Assembly (NCBI GenBank): GCA_932521025.1
Contig: OW051473.1
Span: forward strand, 8,184,001-8,248,000
DNA: 64,000 nucleotides
Direction: 5' to 3'
Source of the DNA: Oscheius onirici
Lineage: Eukaryota; Nematoda; Chromadorea; Rhabditida; Rhabditidae
The translations under genes were made by a program, and so were the position numbers. Positions 10,279 to 22,137 of the stretch are shown here, one piece after another. The stretch's first letter is position 1. Each line of letters begins with the position of its first letter. The notes under the pieces are model-generated. The model was not told where the DNA came from. It did no database searches and saw only the letters and a program-made list of their open reading frames with translations.

Positions 10279-11931
10279 TCATGAAATGTCACCAACCTTA
10301 TCAATGGAGTCCTGAAGATTATTTAAAAGCTCTATCATGGTCTCGAATCTATTTTCCTTCACGTTGGCCATATGCTTCTCGTCTTCACTCAGGGAATGGT
10401 ACTGTAAAAAATAAGACATCATTGTTGTGACATCAGTTAAGTCTCATACGCACTGGCGTAAATAAAATGGCAAGCCGAAAGTGCTCACCTTTTCCTCGTC
10501 TCGCTGAAGTTCCTCCAATTGCTCCGTCAGGTGGGAGAGATGAAGAGTTTGCCTCTCAACAAGGATCTTCGCCAAGTGGACTGGAAGATACAGCAGCATC
10601 GTTTCCATACGAAGTTTTGGAGCGCCCTGATTATTTTTTTATTAGGAAGAACGGTGGTTAGCATACATCATGCCAGTTGTCCATAGGCAGAATGTCCGTG
10701 TTGGTCTGGTACGGTTCCTTGAGGCAGCGTCTGTACTTTCTGATGACGTAGCCGATAATGGTGTCGAGCTGTTCTTCATCCGACTGAAAAACTTAGGAAA
10801 ATTGTCTAGAAAAGTGCCAAACCAGAGACGGATCCAGAGGAGGAGCGAACCTTCCACTTTCCAGTACGGAAGGCGGTCCTGGCGCGAAACTAACAGTGCC
10901 TGTCATTGCGTCAGGCTGGGCAGTTGTGTCGTTTGCAGATTCTAAATCCAGATCTTCCTCCTAAAATAGTCGTAGCACAGAGGACACAAATGTGAAATGG
11001 ATTAGCCACACTACACAGTGGGGAATCAATTGGATGGAACAGAAGTGAGCAAAATGTCTCGAACCGATCGATCCCACAACTAGCCATTTATAGACGAAAA
11101 ATGGTGTTGTCATAAAGACATCAAATGTACCTCAGTCGAGGCGTCGGATGGAGCAGGAGTGGCGGGGCGTGTAAAATTGTCTTCTCTATAGGCCTGAGTC
11201 AGGCACCAAAAAAGGATAACCATGATGATTGGAATGCCGATTAAGAGCAAAAGTGGAATCCAAAGTAGGCCATGCTTCTGAAAGAGATTGAATTTGGTCG
11301 CAGGGTATACCGGCGGTTACACAACCCCGTTTTTCTGGATGGCATCTTTGCGTGAGAACAAGAGGAAATACCCAGGTGCTCCAAGCTAGAAACAGAACCG
11401 CGGCTATTACAAAGAAAGCATGTCATCTCAGTGCCAGATGACCAATACATATTGTGCCAAAAAACATTCACGGTTTTTTTGAATACTCGATTTTGGGAGC
11501 TAAAGAAAATGAGACAAAAACCCAATGAAGTCAATCTCATCTGGTTTAACTAGGGTAAATTAATACGCTGACCCTTCCTAGTTACTCTTTATCAAAAACG
11601 ATACCATGGAAAAACTTCCGCGGCTTTAGAGGCAGATGCTCCCAGATTTGTTTTCAAGGTAGCGACGAACTGTTTTCCTACTTTTGCAGAGCTTTGCAAA
11701 TCGGTCACAAGCAAATGACCACAGTCTTGTTGTAAACAAACACCAAACACAAGAAATTGTTCAACTTACGGCCTGATCACCAGCTACACTTGGTGCGAAC
11801 TGTTCCAGGTCACTTGATTTGAAGTTGATGACCGTCGTTGGCGTAAAGTTACGTCCCGACTCCTGAACTTCGCTGCTGCTGAAGACCAGGGCGGCTAGTC
11901 GAATGACCACGAGAAGCCAGAACACTGCCAT
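10279..11931 (-). CDS. Single-pass type I membrane protein, unidentified (membrane gene 1)
   Basis: Six exons sum to 825 nt (274 aa): 11931-11770, 11277-11131, 10960-10823, 10783-10667, 10626-10489 and 10401-10279. A signal peptide (MAVFWLLVVIRLAALVF) is followed by a short ectodomain of about 37 residues, then a strong membrane helix (LLWIPLLLLIGIPIIMVILF). The roughly 180-residue cytosolic tail is acidic at first, then helical with a probable coiled coil (LTEQLEELQRDEEK). The start was chosen at the ATG opening the signal peptide; an upstream in-frame extension is less likely. The family is not recognised. It lies 240 nt or less behind membrane gene 2 on the same strand, so co-transcription is possible. 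Confidence 0.8.
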
Positions 11932-12080
11932 CTCTAGAAGATCAGCTTTTGAAAAATATGGTAGTAGATTTATTGAAGGCACACAAGCTGGGAAGGCTGG
12001 ACAACTACGAGTGGCAACCTTTTAGAGCTGAAGGTCGTGGGTACTCGAAAAGAAGTATCTTTTCTGGGAAATGGAACTTT

Positions 12081-12980
12081 CTAGAAACTGATCAGAGGAA
12101 TCAAAGTTGGTTTAAGAAGCTTCGGGTTTGTCAAAACAACCATCTTCTCCAGGTCTTCAGCAGTGGGAGGAGTCAAAATGAAGGCGACGGTAGAATTCGA
12201 TTCTGGAGAGAAGATGGGAAACAGCTGAAAATTATGGCTTTCAATTTCAGAAGATGGATAGTCATTACATCTTCTGGGACGGCGTCGACGAAAGGCATCT
12301 CGGTGCAAAACGAGTAAAACCACCTCATTCAGCAAGTAATCTCTATGATCTAAAAACTGAGTATATAGTCCAACTTTACCTCGTTTACAGATCCTGCCTC
12401 ATGCTGATCCAGAGTGTACCTTGCTGAAGTTTCCAGACTCGAAGGTGTGCTTTCTGCATTGGCAATGTGACTATCGGAGAAAACCTGAAAGGTCACTTTA
12501 GAATTCATGAGAAATCTAGTTAACGGCCAAATTCAAAATTTTGAAAGCTACCGTCTGAAAGTCGCTCTGATTCGACGAACAATGGTCCGGAGTCAATGGG
12601 CTCAGAATTGGAGTCTTTTCGAAAATTTGTATTTTGAGCGTCTGCATGGGAAAGTCATGAACCGACTGGGCGCTAACAAGTCCTCCTTGCAGATTCTCTT
12701 CCTCGATTTGGATCGCGGTTGGCTCGTCAACTTCAACATGGCGGTGTTCAAGTTCTGGGTGGGTTCTCAACAAGTTGGCAACTGACTCCATAAAGGCGGT
12801 GTTGATGTACCCACTGTGAGGCTCGGGACTGAAAAAACCTGAGCACACTCTTAAAACCTACCCCGAAGCCTCTGTCTTCATCTTCTCCTTTCTGTACTGC
12901 AAATAGTGAAGGATGCAGTAAGGGACGGTAACGATGGCACAGATTGCCAGTAGGCCAATGATCACAGCTAACCAGCTCAT
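12081..12980 (-). CDS. Single-pass membrane protein, unidentified (membrane gene 2); 3' end unresolved
   Basis: Exons 12980-12862, 12828-12552 and 12484-12380 are solid. A TTCTTCAG acceptor sits three bases before the ATG at 12980, suggesting trans-splicing. The protein starts with a signal-anchor helix (WLAVIIGLLAICAIVTVPY) and then basic residues. The tail contains EPHSGYINTAF, a phosphotyrosine-like site, and acidic stretches. The 3' end has three readings. The strong TTTTTAG acceptor at 12350 leads to a quick stop. Another reading ends at 12173 (MPFVDAVPEDVMTIH). A third open frame runs to 12081. The function is unknown. Confidence 0.6.
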
Positions 12981-13770
12981 GGTCTGAAGAAAGTGAAAAG
13001 GTGTTAAGCGGAAATGAACAAAATAAGCACCGGATATTAACACTGAGAGACTCGAAAACGCGCCGGCCCGCCTCTCAAAACCGCCAGTTAAAGACAACAA
13101 CATCCTTTGGTTAGACAAATGTTTGTCAAATATTGGGTTGAGTATTCAAGAGAGGATGAATGTCATGGTACCCTTTTGATAAAACGGTCAGGTTACAACT
13201 TTCAAAATCTGAAGTCTCTTGGTTTTAAAACAACTGCTTTGGCTACCTCAGAAAAGTTTGTCAACAGATGAGGGGGAAATCTAGCTGTGAGTCCGGGAGA
13301 TAAGAGCTGAGAGTATAGGATCAGATGGCCCATGTTCTGCAAATTTGAGACTTTGAACGGAGGATACCGTAGTTGGCGTACACAAGTTCTTAATACTCAC
13401 AAAAAATCGTGCGGCTGGGACCCTCAAAGGCCAGCTGCACCTTTTTCACCGACAATCCCTCGGACCTCGAAATGGGCAGATGGGCAGGAGAGACAAAAAC
13501 TCTCGCGCAACATGAGATGCAACATTCGTTGTGAAGAATATTGTTTAATGAAAATTTGATCAGACTCGGAACCGTCTCGAGAAGAGAAAGTATGGGGTTT
13601 GAATGACTAGGCAGAAGATTTTCTCAGGATGATTAAGTTTGACCTTTTGTAGCAAGACGGGCGACTGACACATGCTAACCGTCTGGAATTGTCATTAAAG
13701 CGTAAAAGGACAGCACTTTGAAGTTCAAAGTTTATTTCCAGTTCCAACAAGGCCCTAACGACCATCAAGT
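12981..13770. other. Region between membrane genes 2 and 3
   Basis: On the minus strand around 13380-13460 there are overlapping open stretches (for example RSEGLSVKKVQLAFEG) before a GTGAGT donor. This may be a 5' exon of membrane gene 2, but no consistent join was found. The remainder looks non-coding. Confidence 0.35.
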
Positions 13771-14748
13771 TCAGGCGTCGATTTCCACGTAGATGTTGTC
13801 TCCTTCCTGAACGTCTTGTACCTCCTTGTCTCCGCTCGCAGGCTCCTTCTAAACATATTTGTTTGGGTAAACATATACAAGATTTTACCTCGCACGAGTC
13901 GGGACGAGAAGAGTACGATGCCTCAAGAGCTGATGGAGTACAAGTCTTACGGTGGTACGAGACTGGGCTTGAGCTCTGCACCTAACCTTCTTTTCAAAAC
14001 CAACAGAAAAAACAATCTCACTCCATACAGCAGCATGCCAGACAACAGTAAGGGAGGCAGAGGATACAACACATCATAATACCCAATCACATTGTCAAAG
14101 CAAGATAGAAGAGTTCCATGACACAATCCATCTGAAATTTTAGAGAATAAGGGAAATGACTATAAAGCAAGAAGAACACTGGCAAGTGTTTAGCTGTACC
14201 GATCACACTGATCGCGACATGCTCCGCCCATTTCCACTACAAGGCAGGACGATGATTCATCAGGCCAAAAATTTCTAGAAAGAATAAATTTCTAGGAAAT
14301 CGATCACTCTTCATTCAGAAGTCTCTACACCTGATAGTATTCGCCACTTTTGAGCTGGATAGCAGCTTCACTAAGTGCAAAATCGAAGACTTTGACAAAG
14401 CCAATACCATCCTGGTGCAGCTCCCCTGTCGACCGACTGAAGGATTATCGAGATATTCTTGCCTTCATCTGAAGAGCTAACTGAATACAAAACCACTTTG
14501 TATCCATATCTACACTTCCTGCGGCAAAGTTGAATCTCAGTTAGCAGCTGGCGATGAGCCAAAGATAACGTTTGACCGTTCTTGCACTGAAGATCCTTTA
14601 AAGTTTAAGGGATTACAATTGTATCCCGTTTCAGGCTCTAGTCTTCGCAGATTTTTTTTGTAGAAACGTTGAAAAGTTGGACACAAGAGGATGTCTGCCG
14701 GCAATATTTCGTTTGTCCAACAATATCCAGCAGAAATGCGCAAAACAT
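13771..14748 (-). CDS. Single-pass type I membrane protein, Cys-rich ectodomain (membrane gene 3)
   Basis: The ATG at 14748 opens a signal-peptide-like start (MFCAFLLDIVGQTKYC). After an 81-nt intron the ectodomain continues with CKNGQTLSLAHRQLL. A later exon carries LHQDGIGFVKVFDFALSE. The following exon begins KFILSRNFWPDESSS, behind a 39-nt intron, and has several cysteines. The membrane segment is VLYPLPPLLLSGMLLYG. The cytosolic tail ends EPASGDKEVQDVQEG then DNIYVEIDA and TGA at 13771. One or two middle boundaries (about 14340-14500 and 14130-14240) are ambiguous. The architecture resembles a small receptor or adhesion protein; the family is not recognised. The gene parallels the two membrane genes downstream of it. 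Confidence 0.6.
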
Positions 14749-14844
14749 ACTCAGATCATGTAACTGTGAATCTCTGTTGTTTTTAGTAATGTTTTTCTAC
14801 GATATACGATATCTTTACCTGGTTTGAAAAAAAAGTAAAAAACT

Positions 14845-17001
14845 TTATTTAACAAGTACAAAGTTACCATTATCCAGTTTGAGCAAATCTTTTACGAAAT
14901 CTCCGAGAGGGACGATATTGAAAATGTTAATCATGTACAACGACTCGAGCAAGTCGTAGACATGTTCCTGAAGCCAAGTCTTTTTCAAAAAGATAATGAT
15001 AAAAACTCACAAAAACTACATTGATGTAGAGTAGCAGCTCTCCTGTTCGAATGACTCCGCTCCCTTCTTCTTTGTCTTCTGCCAACTTGAACAACGCTCG
15101 GATAATCAAGTTTCTCTGCTGACTGCAGATTTCCTGGTCTGGTGGAATAAACTTGTAGTAACCTGTGGTTTATTGTATGAAAGAATAGATATGAAACATA
15201 CAAATGTGCCAACAGACCAGAGCTTTGAGCAGAGCAAATTCGGCAAACGATATGTTCAACTGCTCCAGTGGAAGGACCATACACGTCCACTGGTTTCTCA
15301 TGGGTTCGACAAGTACTCTGAAATAGTGAGTATTTTCGTAGTACTTCTTAAAAGCGTTCTATATAATTTGTTGAACTCTTTTTGTTTATGTTGTTCTAAG
15401 AACAGCCTACTCACCCCTTTTGCAGAAAATAACAAATTTTTGAGTATATGCCATTTCGGTCGCAAAGCTGGTGTTTTTGCAAACTTTTAAAGCAAACTCT
15501 TTGTTTCTCGCGTGCAGGAGTTATACATTCAGGAGCTATACGAAAATTTGATAAAAAATCAATCGCTATGCGGTAGACCTATGTGCACAAAACCTTTTAC
15601 TCTTTTGCTGCTCGTAGTCTTTACCACATCAGCCAATAAATATTTTTTAGAGAAAATAACCCTACTTATAACGCTGATACTCTTCATCAGAATTAAAAAA
15701 TTCCGCCGACTTCTGTTCCACTCCACTCGGAGGCAGTGGATCCATCGGATAAAAAGTCGCATTGGTCATAACAAGCATTTTCTTTTCCACGCCAATTCTC
15801 TTCGAGTAGTAAGCTGTTGACATCAAAGAGTCAGCAGCAAGTGTAAACCGATAGATTGTGTCCTGAGACAGAAATTTTAACCCAAAGATAAGAAAAATAC
15901 CTGATCTTGCGGTTGGAGAACCTCGTATTGGCTGAATGCCCTGACGTAGTCGTACACGATAGCAAACTCGTGTTTTGAATATCCCTCGTAGGTCTTGTAA
16001 TCAACCATTTTAAGATCACTAGCTTCATAGGGCTAAAATAAACGTTTAAAATTGAAAAGGATGAAAACTTGCGTAGTCTTTTCTGACATGAATGATTTCC
16101 TTTATCAAAGACTCGGTGAAGACGATTCTTCGACGATCGATTAGTGCAGATTCAATTTTCAAGTAGTGAGCAATGATTTCTTCAACGCTCTCTGCTGAAA
16201 TGAATGTCAATATGACAGAAAACAAGACTGCTTACATTTGCTACAGATTGGAAGCTCCGGTGAGTCTTGTGCTGTACCAGACTTGCCTATTTTGCGCTCC
16301 GAAAGCTTTCCTTTTGACTCGACCACTAAAAAGATATTAATTTTCTGAAAACAACGATAACAAATTTCATACATATATTGTTTAGTGGACAGAAGTCAAT
16401 CCGTTTTTACGTGGTGTATATGCTCTGAAAATGACAGAGAGTATACTTGTTTTTTCTTTGAGAAATCTTCGCCACTAAAACTATTCCGGCCGTGTTCATG
16501 TCTGTTCAGGAAATATACAGCTCTACAAATATGTGTTGCGATAATTCGGCGTTCTTTCGAATAATGGTATCGGGGACGCATTATAGTCAATAGAAAATTG
16601 ACCGTACATTCTTTCACTGGTTTTTTACTTCGAAAAGAAGCAGCACCATATTTCGGGGAGCTGAACTACAAAATGAAGTAAATACTTACATTCTTTCATC
16701 ATTCCCAGCCGAATACATTTGTTGAGACGGCATTGCTTGCACATATACCGTTTGTCTTAAAATTAAACTCAGAAAACATAACGAAAAAGACGAACCGTGA
16801 GTTATGATACATGTTTCTTCCTTCTTGCACTGATATTTGATTTTCAGTGCCACAGTTCGTCGAAAGAATGCTGCGCAAGCCTATAATATCAATTTTCCGA
16901 TCAGCTGAGTCTCTCACCTTACATGATTTCACTCCAAAATGATATGATCTGACGGCTGGGGAGGCACAAATTTCACAAGGAGCATTTTGAACAACTCTCA
17001 T
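14845..17001 (-). CDS. Nuclear hormone receptor, copy A
   Basis: Ten exons sum to 1179 nt (392 aa): 17001-16918, 16880-16796, 16755-16690, 16325-16236, 16194-16073, 16032-15901, 15862-15666, 15317-15202, 15162-15011 and 14979-14845. The DNA-binding domain has two C4 zinc modules: CEIC...SCK, then ACAAFFRRT, QCKKEETC and CKQCRLNKC. FFRR and the P-box region are of the nematode-expanded type. A ligand-binding-type helical domain follows (SVEEIIAHYLKIESALIDRR, FAEFALLKALVCWH, IIRALFKLAED). It acts in the nucleus as a transcription factor; the ligand is unknown. A TTTTTTCAG acceptor lies 10 nt before the ATG. Intron 5 is GC-AG and intron 7 is 348 nt against 36 nt in copy B. Confidence 0.92.
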
Positions 17002-17641
17002 GGAAAGAAATCTGAAAAAAGAAACCGTTACAAGTAAAACTGATATGAAAGAAACGAGATTGCGTGACCCGCAAGTGCGCGCTGTGATAGAGTGTAGGAG
17101 GCAGAGACTAGACATGAAGGGGTCAAACATGAGGTCTTTCACTAAGAAACAATGGCGAGAAACTTCTGATTTCCAAAGTGAGCCAATAATTATCTCTAAA
17201 TCACTCTGCTTCGACAATGCTCCGGCTTCCATAGGCCTAGAAAGCGGTTCAACAGCTTCAACATGACGATTTTGAAGTACGAAATATACAAATCGACTTC
17301 CTATTAGCTTGCTGCACCCGTACCTGGCTGACGGGCCTGAAATCTCCGGCCGGGAGCCAGGTCTACACTTACCGATCAAAACCATCACAAGAAGCGGTCA
17401 GCCCATTTGAACCACCTTGCAAATAAATAGGCAACAGTCGCAAGTCATGCCAATCGAGTTCTAGAAAAGTTCTTGTAAGAACTCCTATCCGCGCTTTTTT
17501 TGTGTGAGAGGCACAAAATACAAAAGAAAAGACAAATCCTAGTCAGCAAGCTGGCGATGAATTGAAGCTCAAGTTCGACCTTGCAAGCACGAGTGAGGCT
17601 AACACTTTATCCGTTTAAGGTTTTGTGAAAGTGAAAAAACT

Positions 17642-19471
17642 TCATTTGACAAGAACAAAGTTACCATTATCTAGTTTGAGCAAATCTTGGGCAAAATCTC
17701 CTAAAGGAACTATATTGAAGACATTCATCATGTACAGCGACTCTAACAAGTCGTAGGCGTGTTCCTGAGCAAATATCTTTAAAAAAATGAAAAGGGCTTA
17801 CGAAAACTGCATTGATGTAGAGTAGCAGTTCTCCTGTTCGAATGACTCCGCTCCCTTCTTCTTTGTCTTCTGCCAACTTGAACAACGCTCGGATGATCAA
17901 GTTTCTCTGCTGACTGCAGATTTCCTGGTCTGGTGGAATAAACTTGTAGTAACCTAAATACTGATGTAAATTATACAGTGTATTTTAACTTACAAATATG
18001 CCAGCTGATCAAAACTTTGAGCAGGGCGAATTCGGCAAAAGAGATCTTCAATTGCTCCAACGGCAGAACTAAACACGTCCATTGATTTTTCATCGGTACA
18101 ACTATGGCTCTGAAGAAGTATTTTTAAACAATAAAATGGGCTAACCTGTAACGCTGATATTCTTCATCCGAATTGAAGAATCCAGCCAACTTTAATTCTT
18201 CTCCACTCGAAGGCAAAGGATCCATTGGATAATAAGTCGCATTCTCCATAACAAGAATCTCCTTCTCCATTCCTATTTTCATGGAGTAGTAGGCCCTGCT
18301 CATCAAACAGTCCACGGCTAGGGTGAACCGATAAATTGTGTCCTGAAGAAGTAGCTGAAAGAAAGATATAAAAATTACCTGGCTTTGTGGTTCAAGCAGG
18401 TCAAAGTGTTTGAACATCGTTACGTAATCGTAAACTACAGCAAACTCTTGTCGTGAGTGACCTTCATAGGTTTTGCAGTCAAATATTTTAAGATCGCTTG
18501 TTTTGTAAGGCTAAAACAAAAATGAAAAAATGAAAAAAATAGACATTTACGCAATCCTTTCTACCGTGAATAATGTCCCGGATCAGAGAGCTGCTGAAGA
18601 TGATTCGTCGGCGATCGATCAGTGCAGATTCAATCTTGAGGTAGTGAGCAATTATTTCTTCAACGCTGTCTGCTGAAAATGAAAAAATGCTAGGCAATGA
18701 TAAAACCATACAGTTGCTGCAGGATGGTAACTCGGGAGAATCAGGTACCGGCGGATCGACTGTTTTTCTCTCCGAAAGCTTTCCTTTCGACTCGACCACT
18801 GAACAAGGTAATTTTTAGTTTAGAAGGAAACAAAAACGATTTTTGCTCGCATATATTGTTCAGACAGGAAAAGAGCTAAATATTCTTGGCGAACGCTAAT
18901 CACTATGAGGAACCCTATTCTTCCACAAAAGTTTTTGATTTGGTGGAAATTTTGTAGCAAAGTTTCTCAAGATACTGTCAAACCCACCTACATCTTTTTT
19001 TGGTGTTTTTGAGCTTATTCCGGGTGAAACGACATCAGATATACATATAACCGACAAAAAATCAATGCGGTACAATCTAGCAACTTTTACCGTATTCTAA
19101 ATCAGGGGCTTCAAGTTTTATAGGACAAAATAGTTTAAAAACAGAGGAAAATACTTACATTCTTCCATCATTCCTTGCTGAATACATTTGTTGAGACGGC
19201 ATTGTTTGCACATATATCGTTTGTCTAAAAGTTAGAATTTGAAAAAGTAAAAAAAAAACACCAACCGTAAGTTATGATACATGTTTCTTCCTTCTTGCAC
19301 TGATATTTGATTTTCAATGCTACTGTTCGTCTGAAGAACGCCGCGCAAGCCTGAAAAATCGATTTTTCGATCAGCTGAGTCGCTCACTTTACATGATTTC
19401 ACTCCAAAATGGAAAGATCTGGCAGTTGGAGACTCGCAAATGCCACAAGGACCATTTTGACCAGCTCTCAT
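17642..19471 (-). CDS. Nuclear hormone receptor, copy B (tandem paralogue)
   Basis: This is the same ten-exon layout as copy A, immediately upstream on the same strand. Exon 1 is 19471-19388, the domain starts CGIC and continues with an identical ACAAFFRRTVALKIKYQC, and the protein ends GNFVLVK with TGA. A TATTTTAG acceptor touches the ATG, indicating trans-splicing. The ligand-binding region is close to copy A (HVYDLLES-type end, LIIRALFKLAEDKEEGSG), with substitutions scattered in the middle. The intron that is GC-AG in copy A is GT-AG here. The duplication extends into the upstream region (about 17040-17130 resembles 19500-19600), so promoters were copied as well. Confidence 0.9.
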
Positions 19472-20190
19472 CTAAAATACCTTTCCAAAGAAGAGTGAGG
19501 TTGATATGGAAAGGAGGAAAAATGTGTGACTCATAAGCGCGCCCGCTCTGATTGAATGTACAGAGCAGAGGCTAGACATGGAGGGGTCAAATACACTGCC
19601 TTTGATTTTGGTCAAACTTTTGGTAGTCTGTAAAAGCGAGAAATCAGACAGCGTGGGCTTAGAGGACAGATAACAGTGTTTGGTGTGTTTAGTGTAGGTG
19701 CTCGTCAGATAAACTTTTCGACTCTTGCACTTCGCTCGATTTATGATCACTCGCTTGAGAATATGTCTGAGATTCAGCACACAGCATACTCACCCGTTTT
19801 TTGTTTTGTAGCGCTTTTAAAAGCCGATAGCGCTGCGTTTAACAAGGTCATTAGAATGCTCTGAATTTTCTCAAGCAACATGAGCGGTATAAAGTACCCT
19901 TTTCGATGTCAATATGTGTTTAGCTCAAGTTATATACTGATTGTGACTACAAAAAGTTGTGAAAAACATGGATAAATTAAATTATTCACTTGATATTGGC
20001 CATGGTCTGCGTCATGACGATTTCTCCCGACTCCTACTCACATCCACTCCTGTGACGCGATGTCTTGCCCAACTTCTTCGCCCTATTTTACATGATGATT
20101 TTCTCACCGCCATGTTCATCAATGTCAAAACGTACCAATTTGCTAGTTTCTACAAAAGTTATCAAGTAATAGAAAAAACAGTTCACAAAC

Positions 20191-20197
20191 GTTTATT
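20191..20197 (-). terminator. Poly(A) signal of the thaumatin-like gene
   Basis: AATAAA on the minus strand lies about 17-20 nt past the TAG stop at 20214. Confidence 0.6.
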
Positions 20198-20213
20198 ATA
20201 AATCTGAATCGAG

Positions 20214-20745
20214 CTACTTTCGTGCCGAGTCGGGTTGAGTGCAGAAACTGATAGTGATTCTCTGGTTCGTCGCAGTTTCATGGACCTGAAAATTTGCACT
20301 TTTTATCAATAAAAAACTTGCCTTGGTAGAGATTTCCTGAGGGTATCTGATAGCCTCGGCACAGTCCTTGTTATCACACCAGATGGCATCTCCTTTGAGC
20401 GGCTCAATGGACACGGGAATGTCGAATCCGTTGATGATGTTGATAGAGTACTTTGTCTTTCCATTCGGAAGTCCAATTTCGAACTCAACCTCGGTCAAAC
20501 CAGTCCATCCGGGTCTGAAACTCATTCCACCGTCATAAAATCCATAGAGTCTCCTCTGCTTGGTCGGTACGGTAACGAGAACCTTTGGGGCCTCGTAGTT
20601 TGAGGTTATAATGATCTGAAAGTGCGCCTAACCAGATTTCATAAAAACATACATCCATGTCATGATCGCACCAGTTTCTAAAAAAGAGAGCGGCAACGGC
20701 ATTGGCGGAGGAAACTCCAAGGAGTAAAAGGACAATGAGCCTCAT
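20214..20745 (-). CDS. Small thaumatin-like secreted protein
   Basis: Exons 20745-20653, 20615-20322 and 20285-20214 sum to 459 nt (152 aa). A signal peptide (MRLIVLLLLGVSSANA) leads into FFRNWCDHDMD, comparable to the thaumatin start (F-x-N-C). Later parts are WTGLTEVEFEIGLPNG and INIINGFDIPVSIEP, closely like the thaumatin D-G-F/Y-N-x-P motif, then a CDNKDC pair. It is about two thirds of the usual thaumatin length and lacks many of the 16 cysteines, so it is a reduced family member. Thaumatins are extracellular and often linked to defence or glucan binding; the role here is inferred only. Intron 2 is a 36-nt GC-AG intron. Confidence 0.75.
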
Positions 20746-20780
20746 AGCCAAGGTGATGTGAGTGTACCCGAAGAAGTCTT

Positions 20781-20786
20781 TTTATA
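20781..20786 (-). promoter_or_regulatory. TATA box of the thaumatin-like gene
   Basis: TATAAA on the minus strand, 36-41 nt before the ATG at 20745. Confidence 0.55.
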
Positions 20787-20799
20787 AGACTTTCTAATC

Positions 20800-22130
20800 T
20801 TGTCATGTCGGTTCGCAGGTTTCTGGTCGGATATGAGTGACAGCTTACTAGTGGACCTAAGAAACAAATGACAATCTGTCAGATAACAATAAAGCATTAA
20901 AGCGAAGATTTGGAATAGATGGACACGTGCAAGCGCCGATTGTTCCAGAAACGACAATATAATTAACAAATAATACAGTACCGGGTTTAATCAACAAAAC
21001 AGACTTCGTTTTTGGCGGCTTCGAGCAATCAAGTTCAAAAGTGACTTGCTATCTTATCCTGACAATTTTTAACTTGCTACAACGTTCTTTACTCTTTTAC
21101 TACAACGTTCCTGTTCTTTATACTCTTTTACTTGAATTTAGTATAATAATAATTATCTTTTACATTGATATTAGAGGCAGGTGAACAAATACGAGGAAAA
21201 TGTTTTACAAACAATACTGGGAGGAAATGCGAAAATTCACAATATTAAAGTCGTATTTTTATTACTTTCTCCAAAAAAAACAGAAAGAGGTGGCGCAATA
21301 GACAAATGAAAACAACTTTGTTTCAAAGCACTGGAAACGCCTTGTATCCATTATTTGCTTCAGTCTTGAAATGGACAAAACTGTTCGAAACTCCATGAGA
21401 AGAAGATGAAATCTGTTTTTGATGGTAGCATAGATCTCGTGGTGTAGTGGTTATCACATCTGTCTAACACACAGAAGGCCGGCGGTTCGAGCCCGCCCGA
21501 GATCAGTTATCTTTTTTCTTTTCACAATTCATGACAATTGTTTTCCAATTCATGACAATTGATATGACGGTTTAACGCACCTTAAAATATGCTCACTAGA
21601 ATCTGAAGGGAAACCTGAGGCTGGAACATGGAAGCGCGCTCTCGCTCTCTCTATCAATCTCAACGACGAGGGTTCGAATTTTGTTGCAGTCAGTTATGAC
21701 GAGCTAGCTTCTATTAACAAACGTAGATCGCAGAGTTCTCCATTCCTCGGTTCTTCTGTGCCACTAGCCCCTTCCGGCCACATTCTTTGTGTCGTCTGTC
21801 TATTTTTTGCCGCTGCCGACCTCTCGTCCTTCTTCTTTCAGAGAAATTCTCGGTAGAGTTGTGAGAAGCACACTCGAGAAGGTTGAAAAAGATGTATGTG
21901 GAGGTGGATTGGTGCCCGGACAGTCAAGTGAATAGGAATTATGGGAAAAAAACTTTCAGTTTAATCCCGGGTGATAATATTCGTTGGTAGTTTAGGATCA
22001 CTCGCCAGCCTGTTCCTCCCCAGTCTGCTTGGAAATGCTAAATCCAAAGCACATTAGGGCTGTATTCTACGAGTATTCTGAACACAAGTTTGCATAAATA
22101 CATTTTACTTATACATGTATTCCCACATCT
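20800..22130. other. Intergenic region holding tRNA-Val
   Basis: Apart from the tRNA at 21433-21504, I see no gene. The region around 21600-22000 is of higher complexity but gives no joinable exons. Confidence 0.5.
21433..21504 (+). tRNA. tRNA-Val (AAC)
   Basis: A 72-nt cloverleaf: acceptor GATCTCG/CGAGATC, D arm TGGTGTAGTGGTTATCA (A box), anticodon loop CTAACAC giving AAC for valine, and T arm GGCGG-TTCGAGC-CCGCC (B box). It has no intron and an A discriminator base. A following TTATCTTTTTTC run supplies a Pol III T-rich terminator. Confidence 0.96.
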
Positions 22131-22137
22131 GTGTCGC

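Noticed and set aside
16699..17388. 229-codon minus-strand open frame
   Set aside because: It reads through receptor introns and the upstream region. The zinc-module frame and conserved splice sites show the real exons, so the long frame is accidental.
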